Shown here in pieces: positions 34,148-47,501 of a DNA stretch of 64,000 bases. This DNA comes from Arthrinium phaeospermum (Eukaryota; Ascomycota; Sordariomycetes; Amphisphaeriales; Apiosporaceae), in the NCBI GenBank assembly GCA_006503535.1, contig QYRS01000001.1, forward strand, positions 124,001 through 188,000, read 5' to 3'. Below the pieces are notes generated by a model that was not told where the DNA came from, did not search any database, and saw only the letters and a list, made by a program, of their open reading frames with translations. A program made the position numbers and the translations under genes. The stretch's first letter is position 1; every line of letters begins with the position of its first letter.

Positions 34148-37006
34148 AGCATCGTCAAGCAACCGGCCATCCTGATCCTGGACGAGGCGACGAGCGCCAT
34201 CGACGTGCGGGGCGAGAAGGTGGTGCAGGCGGCGCTGGACCGCGCGTCGCGCGGCCGCACCACCGTCATGATCGCGCACCGCCTGTCCACCGTCAAGAAG
34301 GCGGACCACATCGTCGTCCTGAACAAGGGAAAAGTGGTGCAGTGGGGCAACCACGAGAGCCTGATGGCGCAGACCGGGGGGCCGTATTGGGTGCTGACTA
34401 ATGCGCAGCAGTTGGGGATGGGACACGGTCGCGGGCACGGGGTTAGAGGTAGTGAGGATGGGGAGGAGGGGGCGAGTGCCAGCGCCGTGGCGGATGAGAT
34501 GTCGGATACGGCGTTTACGGAGGCGGATAAGCGGACCATGGACCTGATGACGCTGGATCCCGAGACGACGATGGCGTCAGTGGCGAGAACCAGGGACCCC
34601 AAGGCATACAAGCCCAAGGGTGCTTTCAGGAGTCTTGGGGGCATGCTTTTGGAGCAGAAGCGGCTTTGGCCTTGGTATTTGATATTGTTGATCGGAGCTC
34701 TGATTGCTGGCGGTAAGCCTCTTCACCATCTTCGCCTGGACTGCACTGACTCTATTCTTCGTCGCAGCAAGCACGCCTGTACAGGCCTACCTATTTGCCA
34801 CTTTGATATCTTCTTTCGCGCTCTGGGGCGACACCTTGGTGCAGATTACCAACTTTTGGTGTTTGATGTTTGTCGTGGTTGCCGGCGCAGTGGGAATCGG
34901 TTACTTTGCGTTGGGCTTTGCTTCCACTAGGATTGCATTTGTAAGTGCATACCATGATTCACACATGCTGAATACTGATCCTTATCTGCTTCGTCACAGT
35001 TAATCACGACGGCCTACCGCCGCGAGTACTTCGCCAACATCCTCCGCAAACCCATCTCCTTCTTCGACGCCGAGGGCCACACGGCCGGCGCCCTGACCGC
35101 CCTCCTGGCCACGGACCCCTCGCAGCTGCAGCAGCTCCTCGGCACCAACATGGCCTTCGTCACCATCTCCCTGCTGAGCGTCTGCGGCTGTTTAGCGATT
35201 GCCTTCTACTTCGGCTGGAAGCTGACGGCCGTCGCGCTCTCGTGCGCCATGCCGCTCGCCCTCGCCGCGGGCTTTTTTAGGATCCGCTGCGAGCGCGGGC
35301 TCGAGCGCGACACCCTCCGCGTCTTCGCCGAGAGCGCCCGGTTCGCGGCCGAGTCCGTGGGGGCCATCCGGACGGTGACGGCGCTGACGCTGGAGGGGCG
35401 GATCGCGGCGAGGTATGAACAGCTGCTGGAGGAGCATGTGGGGAGGGCGTTTGGGAGGCTGCGGTGGGCGACGGTGGTGTTTGCGGCGAGTGATGCGTTG
35501 CCGTTGCTGTGTATGGCGTTTGTGCTTTGGTAGGTTTTCATGATCACCCCCTGCGTCCCCTGACGAGTGGCGTCGGTGCGTTGTCCTGACTGCTTTTAGG
35601 TATGGAGGCCATCTGGTTGTCGATGGGGAGTACTGGACTTTCAACTACTGTGAGCAATATCATTTGGACGCGCCTTGTATCTCGTTGCTGATACTAACTC
35701 ACTTCGTCTCAGTGGTCGTCTATATCGCCGTGGTCCAGGCAAGTGGCAAGCTGTGTACTAGTATCATTGGTTCTCTTGGACTAATCCGGTCTTCATAGGG
35801 GGCAATTGGCGCAGGGCAATGGCTCAGCTTTGGTCCAAGTAACCCTCCCATCGATGTCGTCCGGGCATACCATAACCGGGGTTTTGCTGACAGATTTCAG
35901 ATATTGCGCAGGCCAATGTGGCGGCCAACCGGATCCAAGCAATGAGGGATAAGGAAAATGACGAGGACAGTGGTTTCACACTAGACCAAATAGATTCTGG
36001 TGACAAGTGCGAAGGCGTTCGTCTTGAACTGCAGAATGTCTGGTTTCGGTACCCGACCCGAGACGTGCCGGTTCTCTGCGGGTTGCACATGACGGTAAGT
36101 GATCCATGAGATGGATACATGAAGCACACTGACGTCTTGAAGATAGAAAAGGGGCAGTTCGCTGCGATCGTGGGACCGTCGGGTATATACTCGCTACACC
36201 CTTGATGATTGATGACAGTGAAGATGGCATGGCTAATCCAATACGCAGGTTGCGGCAAAACCAGCGTGATATCGCTCCTCGAGAGGTACATCATCGTCGT
36301 TTCTTCATGCACCTCATGCCCTTGTTTGAATGATGGTTAACTGTCTGAATAGATTCTATGATGTCAAGTCTGGCACCATCCAGATGAACGGCATCGATAT
36401 CCGAGACATCCGGCTGCGCGACTACCGGCGGATGATCTCTCTCGTCGCGCAGGAGCCATCCCTCTTCGAGGGCAGCATCCGCGAAAACATCCTCCTGGGC
36501 GTCCCCGACGAGGCCGCCGCCGCCCTGAGCGACGCAGAAATGCACCGCGCCTGCCGCGAAGCCGAGATGCACGACTTCATCGCGTCGCTGCCCGAGGGGT
36601 ACGACACCCAAGTCGGCAGCAAGGGCGTGCTGCTGTCGGGTGGGCAGAAGCAACGGCTCTCGATCGCGAGGGCGCTGATCCGCAACCCCAAGCTCCTGCT
36701 GCTGGACGAGGCCACCTCCAACCTGGACTCGGAAACCGAAAAGCTCATCCAGGGCGTGTTCGAGCGCACGCGCCAGACCCGCACCATGGTCGTCGTCGCG
36801 CACCGGCTCGCCACCATCCAGAACGCCGACGTCATTTTCGTGCTGGGCGACGGGGCGGTGCTGGAGAGGGGGACGCACGGGTCGTTGCTTCAGAGGAGGG
36901 GGGTTTATTACAGCATGGTAGGTGGTCTTCTGTCTTGTGTTTGCTTTACTTCTGGATGTTTCACTAACTCGAATCTCAGTGCCAAGCGCAAGCTTTGGAC
37001 CGATGA
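31263..37006 (+). CDS. full-length ABC-B (MDR-type) transporter
   Basis: Twenty exons: 31263-31835, 31898-32003, 32103-32193, 32254-32308, 32389-32893, 32951-32969, 33027-33104, 33171-33531, 33584-33838, 34073-34712, 34768-34940, 35000-35529, 35600-35649, 35713-35738, 35799-35838, 35901-36094, 36143-36182, 36249-36285, 36353-36917 and 36980-37006. The total is 4365 nt with phase kept throughout, giving 1454 residues. The layout is TMD-NBD-TMD-NBD. NBD1 has GPSGSGKST near 569, KLSGGQ, ILILDEATSAID and the switch MIAHRL. NBD2 has GPSGCGKTS near 1244, LLSGGQKQR, LLLDEATSNLD and VVAHRL. Both nucleotide sites look competent. The first 190 residues are a disordered Ser/Pro/Ala-rich extension. In this cluster it probably exports the product or protects the producer. 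One intron (35739-35798) has a GC donor. Confidence 0.93.
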
Positions 37007-39484
<2,478 letters not shown>

Positions 39485-40489
39485 CCACGCGATCTTGTGG
39501 CACGCCTGCCGCACGTGGCAGGTTGCGGTGGGGATGTTAATCCAGAATCTGTGGTTCCTTTCGAGAAACGAGTTGCGAGATCAAGCTCTCGGCATAAACA
39601 AGCGGACTGCCACTTTTCTCCCCTGTCTTACCAGAGGCCACTTTTAGTCATAAGCGCTGGCTGTCATCCTATCTCTGGATCAGATCTCTGCTAGATTCGG
39701 ATGTTCAGTGTGATAAGGTTCAATTTGCTGCATAGTGCAACCGGTTTTGAGACGTGAAACGGTGTAAGTCGACCAAAGTGGTTCGTCTTGTCCCTGCTTT
39801 CGTACGATGTGATAGAAGCAGGTGGGCTTACATGACTCGCCCGACAAGGAAATTCCGAGTCAGCTCTTCGGGACCCCTAGCAGAACGTGGCATGCTGCTG
39901 CCGCTGTCAGACAGGCGGTAAGTGCATTCCTAGCTCATATCTCAACCGCCAATATAACCACGCCCACGACATCACCCATCTGTTAGCACACTCGAGCACT
40001 CGTTATCGTGTTTTCTGTTGGTTCTCAGCCAACATGGTCTTGCCAAGACCCTGGAAGACATGACTCGATTCAGCCACGGGCAGGGTGCTACTTGACTCCT
40101 GATTGGCGGACGCACAGTTCCCGTCCCCGGCACAATCCGTTACTCTGGGCCCTACCCGCCCGATAAGGTTTCCGACAGCCGGGTACTGCATGTGCACTGA
40201 TTAACATCTGCGTCGTACGAGGGCCTCCTCACCTTGCCATGTCTGCTTGGCGAGAACCGGACAGGCGATTGAGTTGAGAGAGCAGGTGTCTGGGAGAGCC
40301 TGCTGGTGTGCGAAAGTCGATCCCGAAGGAATGGTTGGCTGGGGGGTTGACACGGGAGAAAGCCAAGCCGCAGGCATATGGGTAGGCGGTCTGCTCCCGT
40401 CAAAGTTTCCTCGAGAAACTCTGTTTTTTTTCTCGTGCCTCCAAATCACAGGGCACGGTTCACGGCGGGAGCTAAACTAGCTACCCGCG
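39485..40489. other. intergenic, promoter of the regulator
   Basis: 1 kb between two plus-strand genes. The frames at 40003-40449 (minus) show no motif. A T-rich stretch lies at 40422-40435, 55-70 bp upstream of the regulator start. Confidence 0.5.
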
Positions 40490-42058
40490 ATGGCGTTTTC
40501 CAGCTGTACAACCAAGGACCAGCCATTGCGCTTCGCCTGCGACCGGTGCCATTTCCACAAGCTTCGGTGCAGTCGCACGGATCAGCGAGCCAGCGGGAGT
40601 GCCGAGACGGACGAGCCGTGTTCGCGTTGCGCCAAGGCCCAGGTCGCCTGCGTTCAGGGCGTTCGGGGCAAGGTTGGGAGGCCTGCCAAGTCTTCGAAGA
40701 GGAAGGCGCCTCAGTATGAAGCTGCTCAGTATGAAGAATCGCATCCGATACCAAGAAACAACGGCTCGGGGGCCAGCATCGAGTACCAGCCACGGCGAGA
40801 GGGGCAATATCAACTCTTGACCTCGACACCGGATGCGCAGCAAAAACCCAGCACCACGACGACCGTGACTATTGCCTCAAGCAATGTCGATTTGGATGAG
40901 AATGCCCGACCGACTCCCCGCCCGTGCCGCCTTCAATCGCCCCTGCAGTACCAACAACCGGACATGACCGTATTTCCTCTCCTTTCAAGCGAGGTCGGGA
41001 GCTGGGAGACGCTCATGATGCCCCAAGACACTTTTGAACCCGCCTTCGTCACGAACTTCGATCTCCCTCCGTTTCCTACTCCCACGAGCGAGAGCTGCTT
41101 TCCGGAGGGCCTGGCCGCGACGCCAAGAGCCGACGGCAGCAGCCACGAGGCGATGGCAAGTAGCGCTGGCTCCACCCCCATCCCGCCGCCTCGTTGCGTC
41201 GACAGGGATGGCATGAACGAACACTACAAGGACAGAATTGGTTCGAATAGCTACTCTTTGTCGCTGGCTTCATCCGGTGGCCAGCTTCCGACTCCGTCTC
41301 GGTCAACCACGCCTGGCTTCTGCACGAGGACGAACTACGAGAAGCTTTCGGGCCTCAATCTCAGGATCAACGCGGTACTGGGAGGTTCCGAGAAAGACTC
41401 CGGTTGCAGCGACAAGGCCTTGGAAGATGCCTCTGGCCTCGCCAGCGAGCTGATTGACACGGCGCGGCAAATCATGCCGCAATTGGCCATAGAACCGTCC
41501 TCGGCGGACACGGCAGACTTGGTGGGACAAACCATTATATCTGAACTGAGTCCGGCAAGTGACGCAGTAGTGCCCGAAACGGAGTATGGCAGCCCTCGAC
41601 GAGCGCAACGGCGTATTCCGGACTCCGGTCTGGTCTTCCTGCTGCTGGCCTGCTACACGGGGATCCTGGACATCTTCGAGTTCGTGGTGGCGGAGCTGTG
41701 GGCGGCGCGGCGCGGCGCGCTCGCGCTCGCGGGGCAGCAGCAGCAGGGTTCCGTCGGCTCGCTGCTCAAGACGTCGCTGGCCGTGCACACGGTCCATTGC
41801 CTGTTCCGGCTCCTGCGCGAAGCCGTGTTCTTGCGCGATGCTAGTGGCGGTGGTTTTGGTGGTTTGGAGATGGACCCGGTCTTGTTGGATGAGGAGGAGG
41901 GCGCTGCTGACTGGCGCGGAGGGGCTTCCGCGGGCAGGGGGGGTCGGCCGCTGCCGCCGGCGTTGGGGCTGCTGGGGGCGACGTGTGCGGGGATGAGGGA
42001 GCGGGAGCTGCGGCTGCTGAGGAGGATGCAGAACTTGCAACAGCTACTCATCAGGTAG
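40490..42058 (+). CDS. Zn2Cys6 transcription factor, likely cluster regulator
   Basis: One uninterrupted frame of 522 residues. The binuclear zinc cluster is at about residues 16-56: CDRCHFHKLRC, a 17-residue loop, then CSRCAKAQVAC. A basic linker KVGRPAKSSKRK follows. The C-terminal third (about 380-520) has a hydrophobic helical block (LVFLLLACYTGILDIFEFVV) and a terminal MRERELRLLRRMQNLQQLLI helix like those of AflR-type regulators. The middle is serine- and proline-rich, as usual for activation regions. Its position between the halogenase and the prenyltransferase makes it the probable pathway-specific activator. Its binding sites are not known; AflR-like proteins usually bind palindromic TCG...CGA sites. 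Confidence 0.88.
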   Translation: MAFSSCTTKDQPLRFACDRCHFHKLRCSRTDQRASGSAETDEPCSRCAKAQVACVQGVRGKVGRPAKSSKRKAPQYEAAQYEESHPIPRNNGSGASIEYQPRREGQYQLLTSTPDAQQKPSTTTTVTIASSNVDLDENARPTPRPCRLQSPLQYQQPDMTVFPLLSSEVGSWETLMMPQDTFEPAFVTNFDLPPFPTPTSESCFPEGLAATPRADGSSHEAMASSAGSTPIPPPRCVDRDGMNEHYKDRIGSNSYSLSLASSGGQLPTPSRSTTPGFCTRTNYEKLSGLNLRINAVLGGSEKDSGCSDKALEDASGLASELIDTARQIMPQLAIEPSSADTADLVGQTIISELSPASDAVVPETEYGSPRRAQRRIPDSGLVFLLLACYTGILDIFEFVVAELWAARRGALALAGQQQQGSVGSLLKTSLAVHTVHCLFRLLREAVFLRDASGGGFGGLEMDPVLLDEEEGAADWRGGASAGRGGRPLPPALGLLGATCAGMRERELRLLRRMQNLQQLLIR

Positions 42059-42585
42059 TCTGTCACATATCTGCACCGACCGCATTGGTAATAACTTACC
42101 AATGGGGTTATGATAATGAGATACACTTTTCAATTGTAGGGAAGACGAAGAAAATGATGAAGAGGGAGTTGAAGACGCTGTTTTGTAATACAGCGACGAA
42201 TGGATATATCTATTGTACCTATTAGGTACCCCGCGGGTTGAGATAGCGGCTGTCATCTCTGGCGCAGCGGTTCGCGCCGCAGTCAGAGCCCCTGGCCCTT
42301 GGCATTGCACTGTCTTAAACCAGGAGATCCCGTCGACGGTTGCTAGGTACTTTTAGACCCATGTACATGTTCACCATTTACTAGGAAATGTCTTTAGATA
42401 TTTGGCAATTGATCCCCTCCCCAAAAATTTTCTGTTTCTTGCATCTTAGTTCAATTCATGCTGTTACTTTTAGCTTGCTGGGGATTGACCAATCGTTGCG
42501 TTTTGTGAACTGTTTCTCAGCTGGCTTTGAACTGCCATCCGACTCGCTTTCAGCTTTACCCCGCTCAATCGCCGCCCCTTTTCCT
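42059..42585. other. intergenic between convergent genes
   Basis: 3' flanks of the regulator and of the prenyltransferase. No gene seen. Confidence 0.6.
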
Positions 42586-43608
42586 TCAAACCGTGTTGAC
42601 TCGAGTGACATACTCCATGCCAAAGCCCGCCACGAGGTTCGCAATGGCAAAAGCGTACACCCACCCCGAAGACCCCGCCCAGCCCGGCAGGACATTCCAG
42701 CGCGTCATGGCCACCAGCCCCGCCAGCGACGCGGCGAGCCCCGCCACCGCAAAGGCGTAGTAGCACGCGCCCATCCCCACCGCGAGCCCCAGCGCCAGCA
42801 GCAGCGTGACGACGGCGACCGTCAGCGCGACGAGGAGCCCCGCGATGTGGTGCCGGTACCGGACCGCCATGCCCTTGACGCCCGACCGGAGGTCGTCGGC
42901 CGTGTCGGCGCGCGCGTAGACGGTGTCGTACAAGACGACGAGCAGCACGACGACGGCCGAGAGGCAGAGCGTCGGGCCCGCGAACGGCGGCGACAGGGCG
43001 GGAAGGCCGACCGAGTAGGCCGAAAGCGTGATGGTGGAGGCCAGCGTCGTGCCCAGGATGACTTGCGCGAAGTCGGTGAAGCGCTTGCCGAAGGGGTAGA
43101 TCATGGCCAGCGCCACCGAGACGAGCGCGGCCCGGGTGCACTCGGGGGCCAGACAGAGACGCAGGGGCGCCAGCGCGGTGAGGGCGAGGAGGAGGGAGTA
43201 GACGTGCCCCTTCGCGGTCGAGATGGCGCCGCGCGCGATGGGGCGGTGGCGGCACCGGGCCGTCTGGCGGTCGAAGTCCTGGTCGATGTTGTCGTTCCAG
43301 GCGCAGCCCGCGCTGCGCCAGAAGAAGGTCCAGATCATCAGGACGGCGACGCGGTGGCCCAGGACTGCCAGAGGCACGGGCTCTTCCTGGACGGAGGAGG
43401 CGTACATGAGGCCGACCAGGTGCGGGAAGGCGATCATGTAGATGCCGTGCGGCTGGTGCAGGCGGATCAGTTCGGCGTAGGGGACCCAGGACGACGGCAA
43501 GGTCGACAGGATACCTGTGGTTGGAGGTGCGTATTTCTGTTCTTTCTCCATGTTGGCGGCTTTGCTGGCTGTTGCCTCCCGTCGGGGTTTGCTTGGCTGG
43601 CGAGCCAT
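42586..43608 (-). CDS. UbiA-family aromatic prenyltransferase
   Basis: Intronless, 340 residues from ATG at 43608. It is an integral membrane enzyme with eight or nine hydrophobic helices. The first prenyl-diphosphate/Mg site NDNIDQDFD (NDxxDxxxD) is near residue 105; the second, YDTVYARADTADD (DxxxD type), is near 224. The region FPHLVGLMYA ... WRSAGCAWNDNIDQDFDR is typical of fungal meroterpenoid prenyltransferases such as StbC and AscA, which farnesylate orsellinic acid at C3. Here the acceptor would be a 6-alkyl-2,4-dihydroxybenzoic acid made by the NR-PKS. Donor chain length (geranyl or farnesyl) cannot be read from the sequence. It is divergent from the A-T-R reductase with only 367 bp between start codons, so the two are probably co-regulated. 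Confidence 0.9.
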   Translation of the reverse strand: MARQPSKPRREATASKAANMEKEQKYAPPTTGILSTLPSSWVPYAELIRLHQPHGIYMIAFPHLVGLMYASSVQEEPVPLAVLGHRVAVLMIWTFFWRSAGCAWNDNIDQDFDRQTARCRHRPIARGAISTAKGHVYSLLLALTALAPLRLCLAPECTRAALVSVALAMIYPFGKRFTDFAQVILGTTLASTITLSAYSVGLPALSPPFAGPTLCLSAVVVLLVVLYDTVYARADTADDLRSGVKGMAVRYRHHIAGLLVALTVAVVTLLLALGLAVGMGACYYAFAVAGLAASLAGLVAMTRWNVLPGWAGSSGWVYAFAIANLVAGFGMEYVTRVNTV

Positions 43609-43975
43609 GCTTGGGAAATGGTAGGCGAGGGTCGTGGTTTCAATTGATGGTGAAGGCCACACTGACAGGCTAACGCCAATAAAATTCACCAATCTAGACC
43701 TCCTCGATGTATGCAATCATACCGTCTTGGTGACAGATAATGATTCTCGCTGCTCGCGATTTTCCCAGCCAAAGCATTCAATTGCCAGAGCATTCAATTC
43801 GCCGAGACAGGGGTGTCATACCTCCCCATATCCACATTCGGCCTATTTCAGTCCTCTGCCAAGACAACTGTCCCAAACGCACCGAGGAGAGCAGGTGATA
43901 TTCCTTATGGAGCAATCTGATCGAGTCGAGAGGTCCGCTGGCTTGATCGTTGCCAAACGCATAATCCACTACAAA
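43609..43975. promoter_or_regulatory. bidirectional promoter of prenyltransferase and reductase
   Basis: 367 bp separate two divergent start codons. A direct repeat GCATTCAATT occurs at 43774-43783 and 43790-43799, with the second copy 16 bp downstream of the first. It could be a regulator site, but no known consensus is claimed. Confidence 0.5.
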
Positions 43976-46900
43976 ATGCCTACTTCCACAGCAGCTCACG
44001 ATGGCGAAATACCATCGATGATGGGAGAGGCATCCCAGGAACACACGATACGGCCCTTTATCCGGGCCAAATTCGACCTCAGGTCGGACCAGCCACTGGA
44101 CGACGGGGATGTCACCCGAGTCCAATCGCTCATCGAGCTGATTGATTTCAATCATGCCCACAACGCGTCGCACACGTTCTGCATACAGGCGAAGTCCGAT
44201 GGCGGTCTTAGACCAATCACCCATGCCGAGTTCAAAGTGGCCGTGTCCAAATGCGCCACCTGGGCACACGATACTGTCTCTAGTACTGTGGTCCCCAACG
44301 ATATTGCCAGAGCTGACAAGGCCCCTGTGGCTCTTCTCATGGAAAGTGATGTTGGGTTGGTGATTCATGAGTTCGCTCTGATCAGCAATGGGACACCTCC
44401 GCTAGTCCTGTCTCCTCGCCTCCCACTCGTGGCAATGGAGGGGCTCCTGAAGACCGTGGGGGCCAGAACCATCATCGCGTCTAGACGGTTGAGCGTTGGT
44501 CTGAAGTCCGTGCTGGACGGGTTGGCCTCAAAGGGCATCTCTGTCATCGTCGGCAAGCCCTACGAGGACTTCCTCCAATCCGGAGTGGGCGAGGGCAACC
44601 TACCATCCCTCCCAAAGCCGAAAACGCTGGACGACACCATCTTGCTACTTCACTCGTCGGGGTCCACAGGCCTGCCCAAGCCGATTCCCCTAACCCACCG
44701 CATGCTCCTGTCGGCCGTCAACTGCCACGAGCTCCACACCGAAGCGCAGGCGCAGGGACTCAACCTCACCACGCTCCCCATGTTCCACGGCTTCGGCCTC
44801 GTCGCCCCGGGCCTGTCAATGTCTGTCGGCAAGACGACCCTCTTTCCGGCCAGCGACGGCATCCCCAATGCGCAGTCCATCTTGGAGCTCATCCGGAAGA
44901 CCAACGCCAAGTCCATGATGACTGTCCCCTTTCTCCTCGATGACATCTGCAACCTTCCGGACCAGGAAGGCATCAAGGCCCTCGCGCACATGGACTTCGT
45001 CGGCACCGGCGGCGCGGCGCTCAGCGCTGGGGTCGGTGATCGGCTCGCTGCGGGGGGCGTCAAGCTGCTTAACTTCTACGGCGTGACAGAGACCGGTCCC
45101 CTGTCTCTCACGTTCGTTCCGGGCGCCGATTACAATTGGCGCTTCTTCCGACTCCGGACAGACATCGATTTCAAGATCGCCGAACTGGCGCCTCGAGGTG
45201 GCGAACGCAGGTTCCGCTTGACCGTCTTCACCCCTGGAAAGAAGGAAGGCTTCGAGATCGCTGACCAGCTCATCCGCAACGAGAAGCACCCGGAGACGGA
45301 CTTTGCTGCGGTCGGCCGCGACGATGACATTATCGTACTGGCGACCGGCGAGAAGGCGGACCCGCTCATACTTGAAGACATGTTGACCGAGTCTCCAATG
45401 GTGAAGTCGGTCGTGGCTTTTGGTGACAATCGCTTCAATCTCGGCGTTATTGTTGAGCCTCAGCAAGAGTTGAACACACCAGAAGCGGCCTCGGCCTTTC
45501 GTGGTTTGGTATGGAGCGTTGTTGAAGCCGCAGGGCAGAAGATGGATAGCTCGGCCCGGGTCCCCTCTCCGGATGCCATCATCATCGTACCAACTGGCAT
45601 GACTGTTCCACGAACTGACAAAGGCTCCATCGCCCGCAAAGAGGCCCACACACTGTTTGCCAAGGAGATTGACCAGGTCTACAAGAAGCTTCTTCAGGCT
45701 GCCACGGACGCGACCGGCCCCCTGGATCTCGACAATCTCGAGGAAAGCCTGTCAGCTCTTGTCCGTCAGCATGTGGTGTTCCGGAATGCGATGCCGGATT
45801 GGAACACGGGAAGCAACCTTTTTGAGATGGGCATTGACTCTCTCCAGATCCAACAGCTTCGGAGGATCATCGTCGCCGCGGCGTCCAAGACGCCTGGCCT
45901 TGAAGGCATCGAGTTTTCCAAATTGATCCCTCCCCAGTTCATCTACCTGAACCCCACAGTCCGCGACATGGCAGCGGCCATCAAGGGGGAGTCTGTGGCC
46001 GAAGGTCCGACCCTGGCGGATGCCATCAATGAGGTCAATGAATGTGTTGAGACCTTTCGCCTTCCTCCACCGGCGTTTGCCGTCGTTGGGCGGCAACCAA
46101 CCTCCTCGAACCAGGCCGCTGTATTATTGACCGGCAGTTCAGGCAGCCTCGGCTCGCATTGCTTGGCGGAGCTGGCGCGCCGATCCAGCGTGAAGCGGAT
46201 CATCTGCCTCATCCGGAAGGAAGGGGGCACCAATGCCCAACCAGTCCCGGGTGGAGCACCATTCGATCGCAAGATCCTCAAGTCGAAGGGCTTGGAGCTT
46301 CACGAAACGGAATGGGCCAAAGTAGCGACCATCGAAGTCGATCCGGCAGCCCACCATCTCGGCCTCAACCCACTCGCCTACGCCGGCCTTCAAAGTATGG
46401 TCACACACATCATCCACGCCGCTTGGCCCATGAACTACCTCCTCACGCTGCGTTCGTTCCATCCCCAGTTCGCTTTCCTGAGAAACCTGCTAGAACTCGC
46501 CGCCAATGGACCCGGCGAAGAGGCGACCCGTTTCCTGTTCATCTCCTCGATCGCCGCCGTCGCTCGCCTCGGCCTCGAGAGCGGCGGCGCGCCGATTCCG
46601 GAAGCGCCCGTATCACCCGACAGCGCAGCCTGCGGCGTCGGGTACGCCGACGGCAAGCTGGTCTGCGAGAAGATCGTCGAGCAGGCGGCGCGGGACTATG
46701 CGGGTCAGCTGGAGGTCGCCTCGGTCCGCTGCGGACAGATAGCCGGCGCGAGGGGATCGGGTGCGTGGAACGAGAAGGAGCAGATTCCTATGCTGCTCAA
46801 GACTGGTCAGAGCATGGGGAGCCTCCCTGTACTACCAGGGGTAAGTATCAATATACCCATCCCTTTCACGTCATATACACGCGGACTAACTTACCAATCA

Positions 46901-47309
46901 GACATTGTCGTGGATTCCAGTCGACGATGCGGCATCCATCATCGCGGACTTTGTACTATTCCCGCGCGAGATCCCGAGAGTGCTACACCTTGAGAACCCC
47001 ACACGTCAGTCGTGGAGTGACATGATGGTCTATCTGAGCAAGGCACTTGGTCTACCAGAGCCGTTTACGCCGTTCGATGAGTGGCTAGAAGAGGTCACCA
47101 GCAGAGCCAGTAACTATGAGGATTATCCGGTCCAGCAGCTTCTCCTGTTCTTCAAGAAGTATTTTCAGACTGTTGCCTGTGGGCAAGTCATTTTAGACAC
47201 CCAGGTTGCTGTGAGGCTTTGGAGTCAATTGCGCAAATTAGGTGCTATTGATGAGTCGGGAGTACCAAGATACGTCAAGCATTGGAGGACAATCGGATAT
47301 CTTGAATAG
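43976..47309 (+). CDS. NRPS-like carboxylate reductase (A-T-R)
   Basis: Two exons, 43976-46840 and 46902-47309 (61-nt intron), giving 1090 residues. Domain order: an adenylation domain with the phosphate loop LLHSSGSTGLPKP near residue 225 and the YGVTETGP core, a thiolation domain with GIDSL near 619, and a thioester reductase with GSSGSLG near 719 and the YxxxK motif GYADGK near 889. It activates an aryl acid with ATP, tethers it as a thioester and reduces it with NADPH to the aldehyde. The organisation and cluster context match StbB/AscB, which convert prenylated orsellinic acid to LL-Z1272beta. The frame is open upstream to 43634, but I start at ATG 43976 (ACAAAATGCC context), which gives the family N-terminus. 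Confidence 0.92.
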
Positions 47310-47501
47310 ATAGTGTTGATAATCACGATACTAGTTGATAGTCCGTTTGCAGGTTCAGATTCACTCTACTCCTTTTCCTCATATCGGTTTCACGTATAAT
47401 TGATGCGAGAATAACACGGAAGGTATATCATACATTGAACGCCCCTAGGTTACCGGTATGGAACCCTCTCCATATGATCTTGGCATGAAAAACACTCCAT
47501 T

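Noticed and set aside
42388..43647. 419-codon plus-strand open frame
   Set aside because: It is antisense to the UbiA gene, arises from GC-rich codons, and its charged repetitive composition has no domain.
45130..45649. Minus-strand frames within the A-T-R reductase
   Set aside because: Shadows of a long, motif-rich gene on the other strand.
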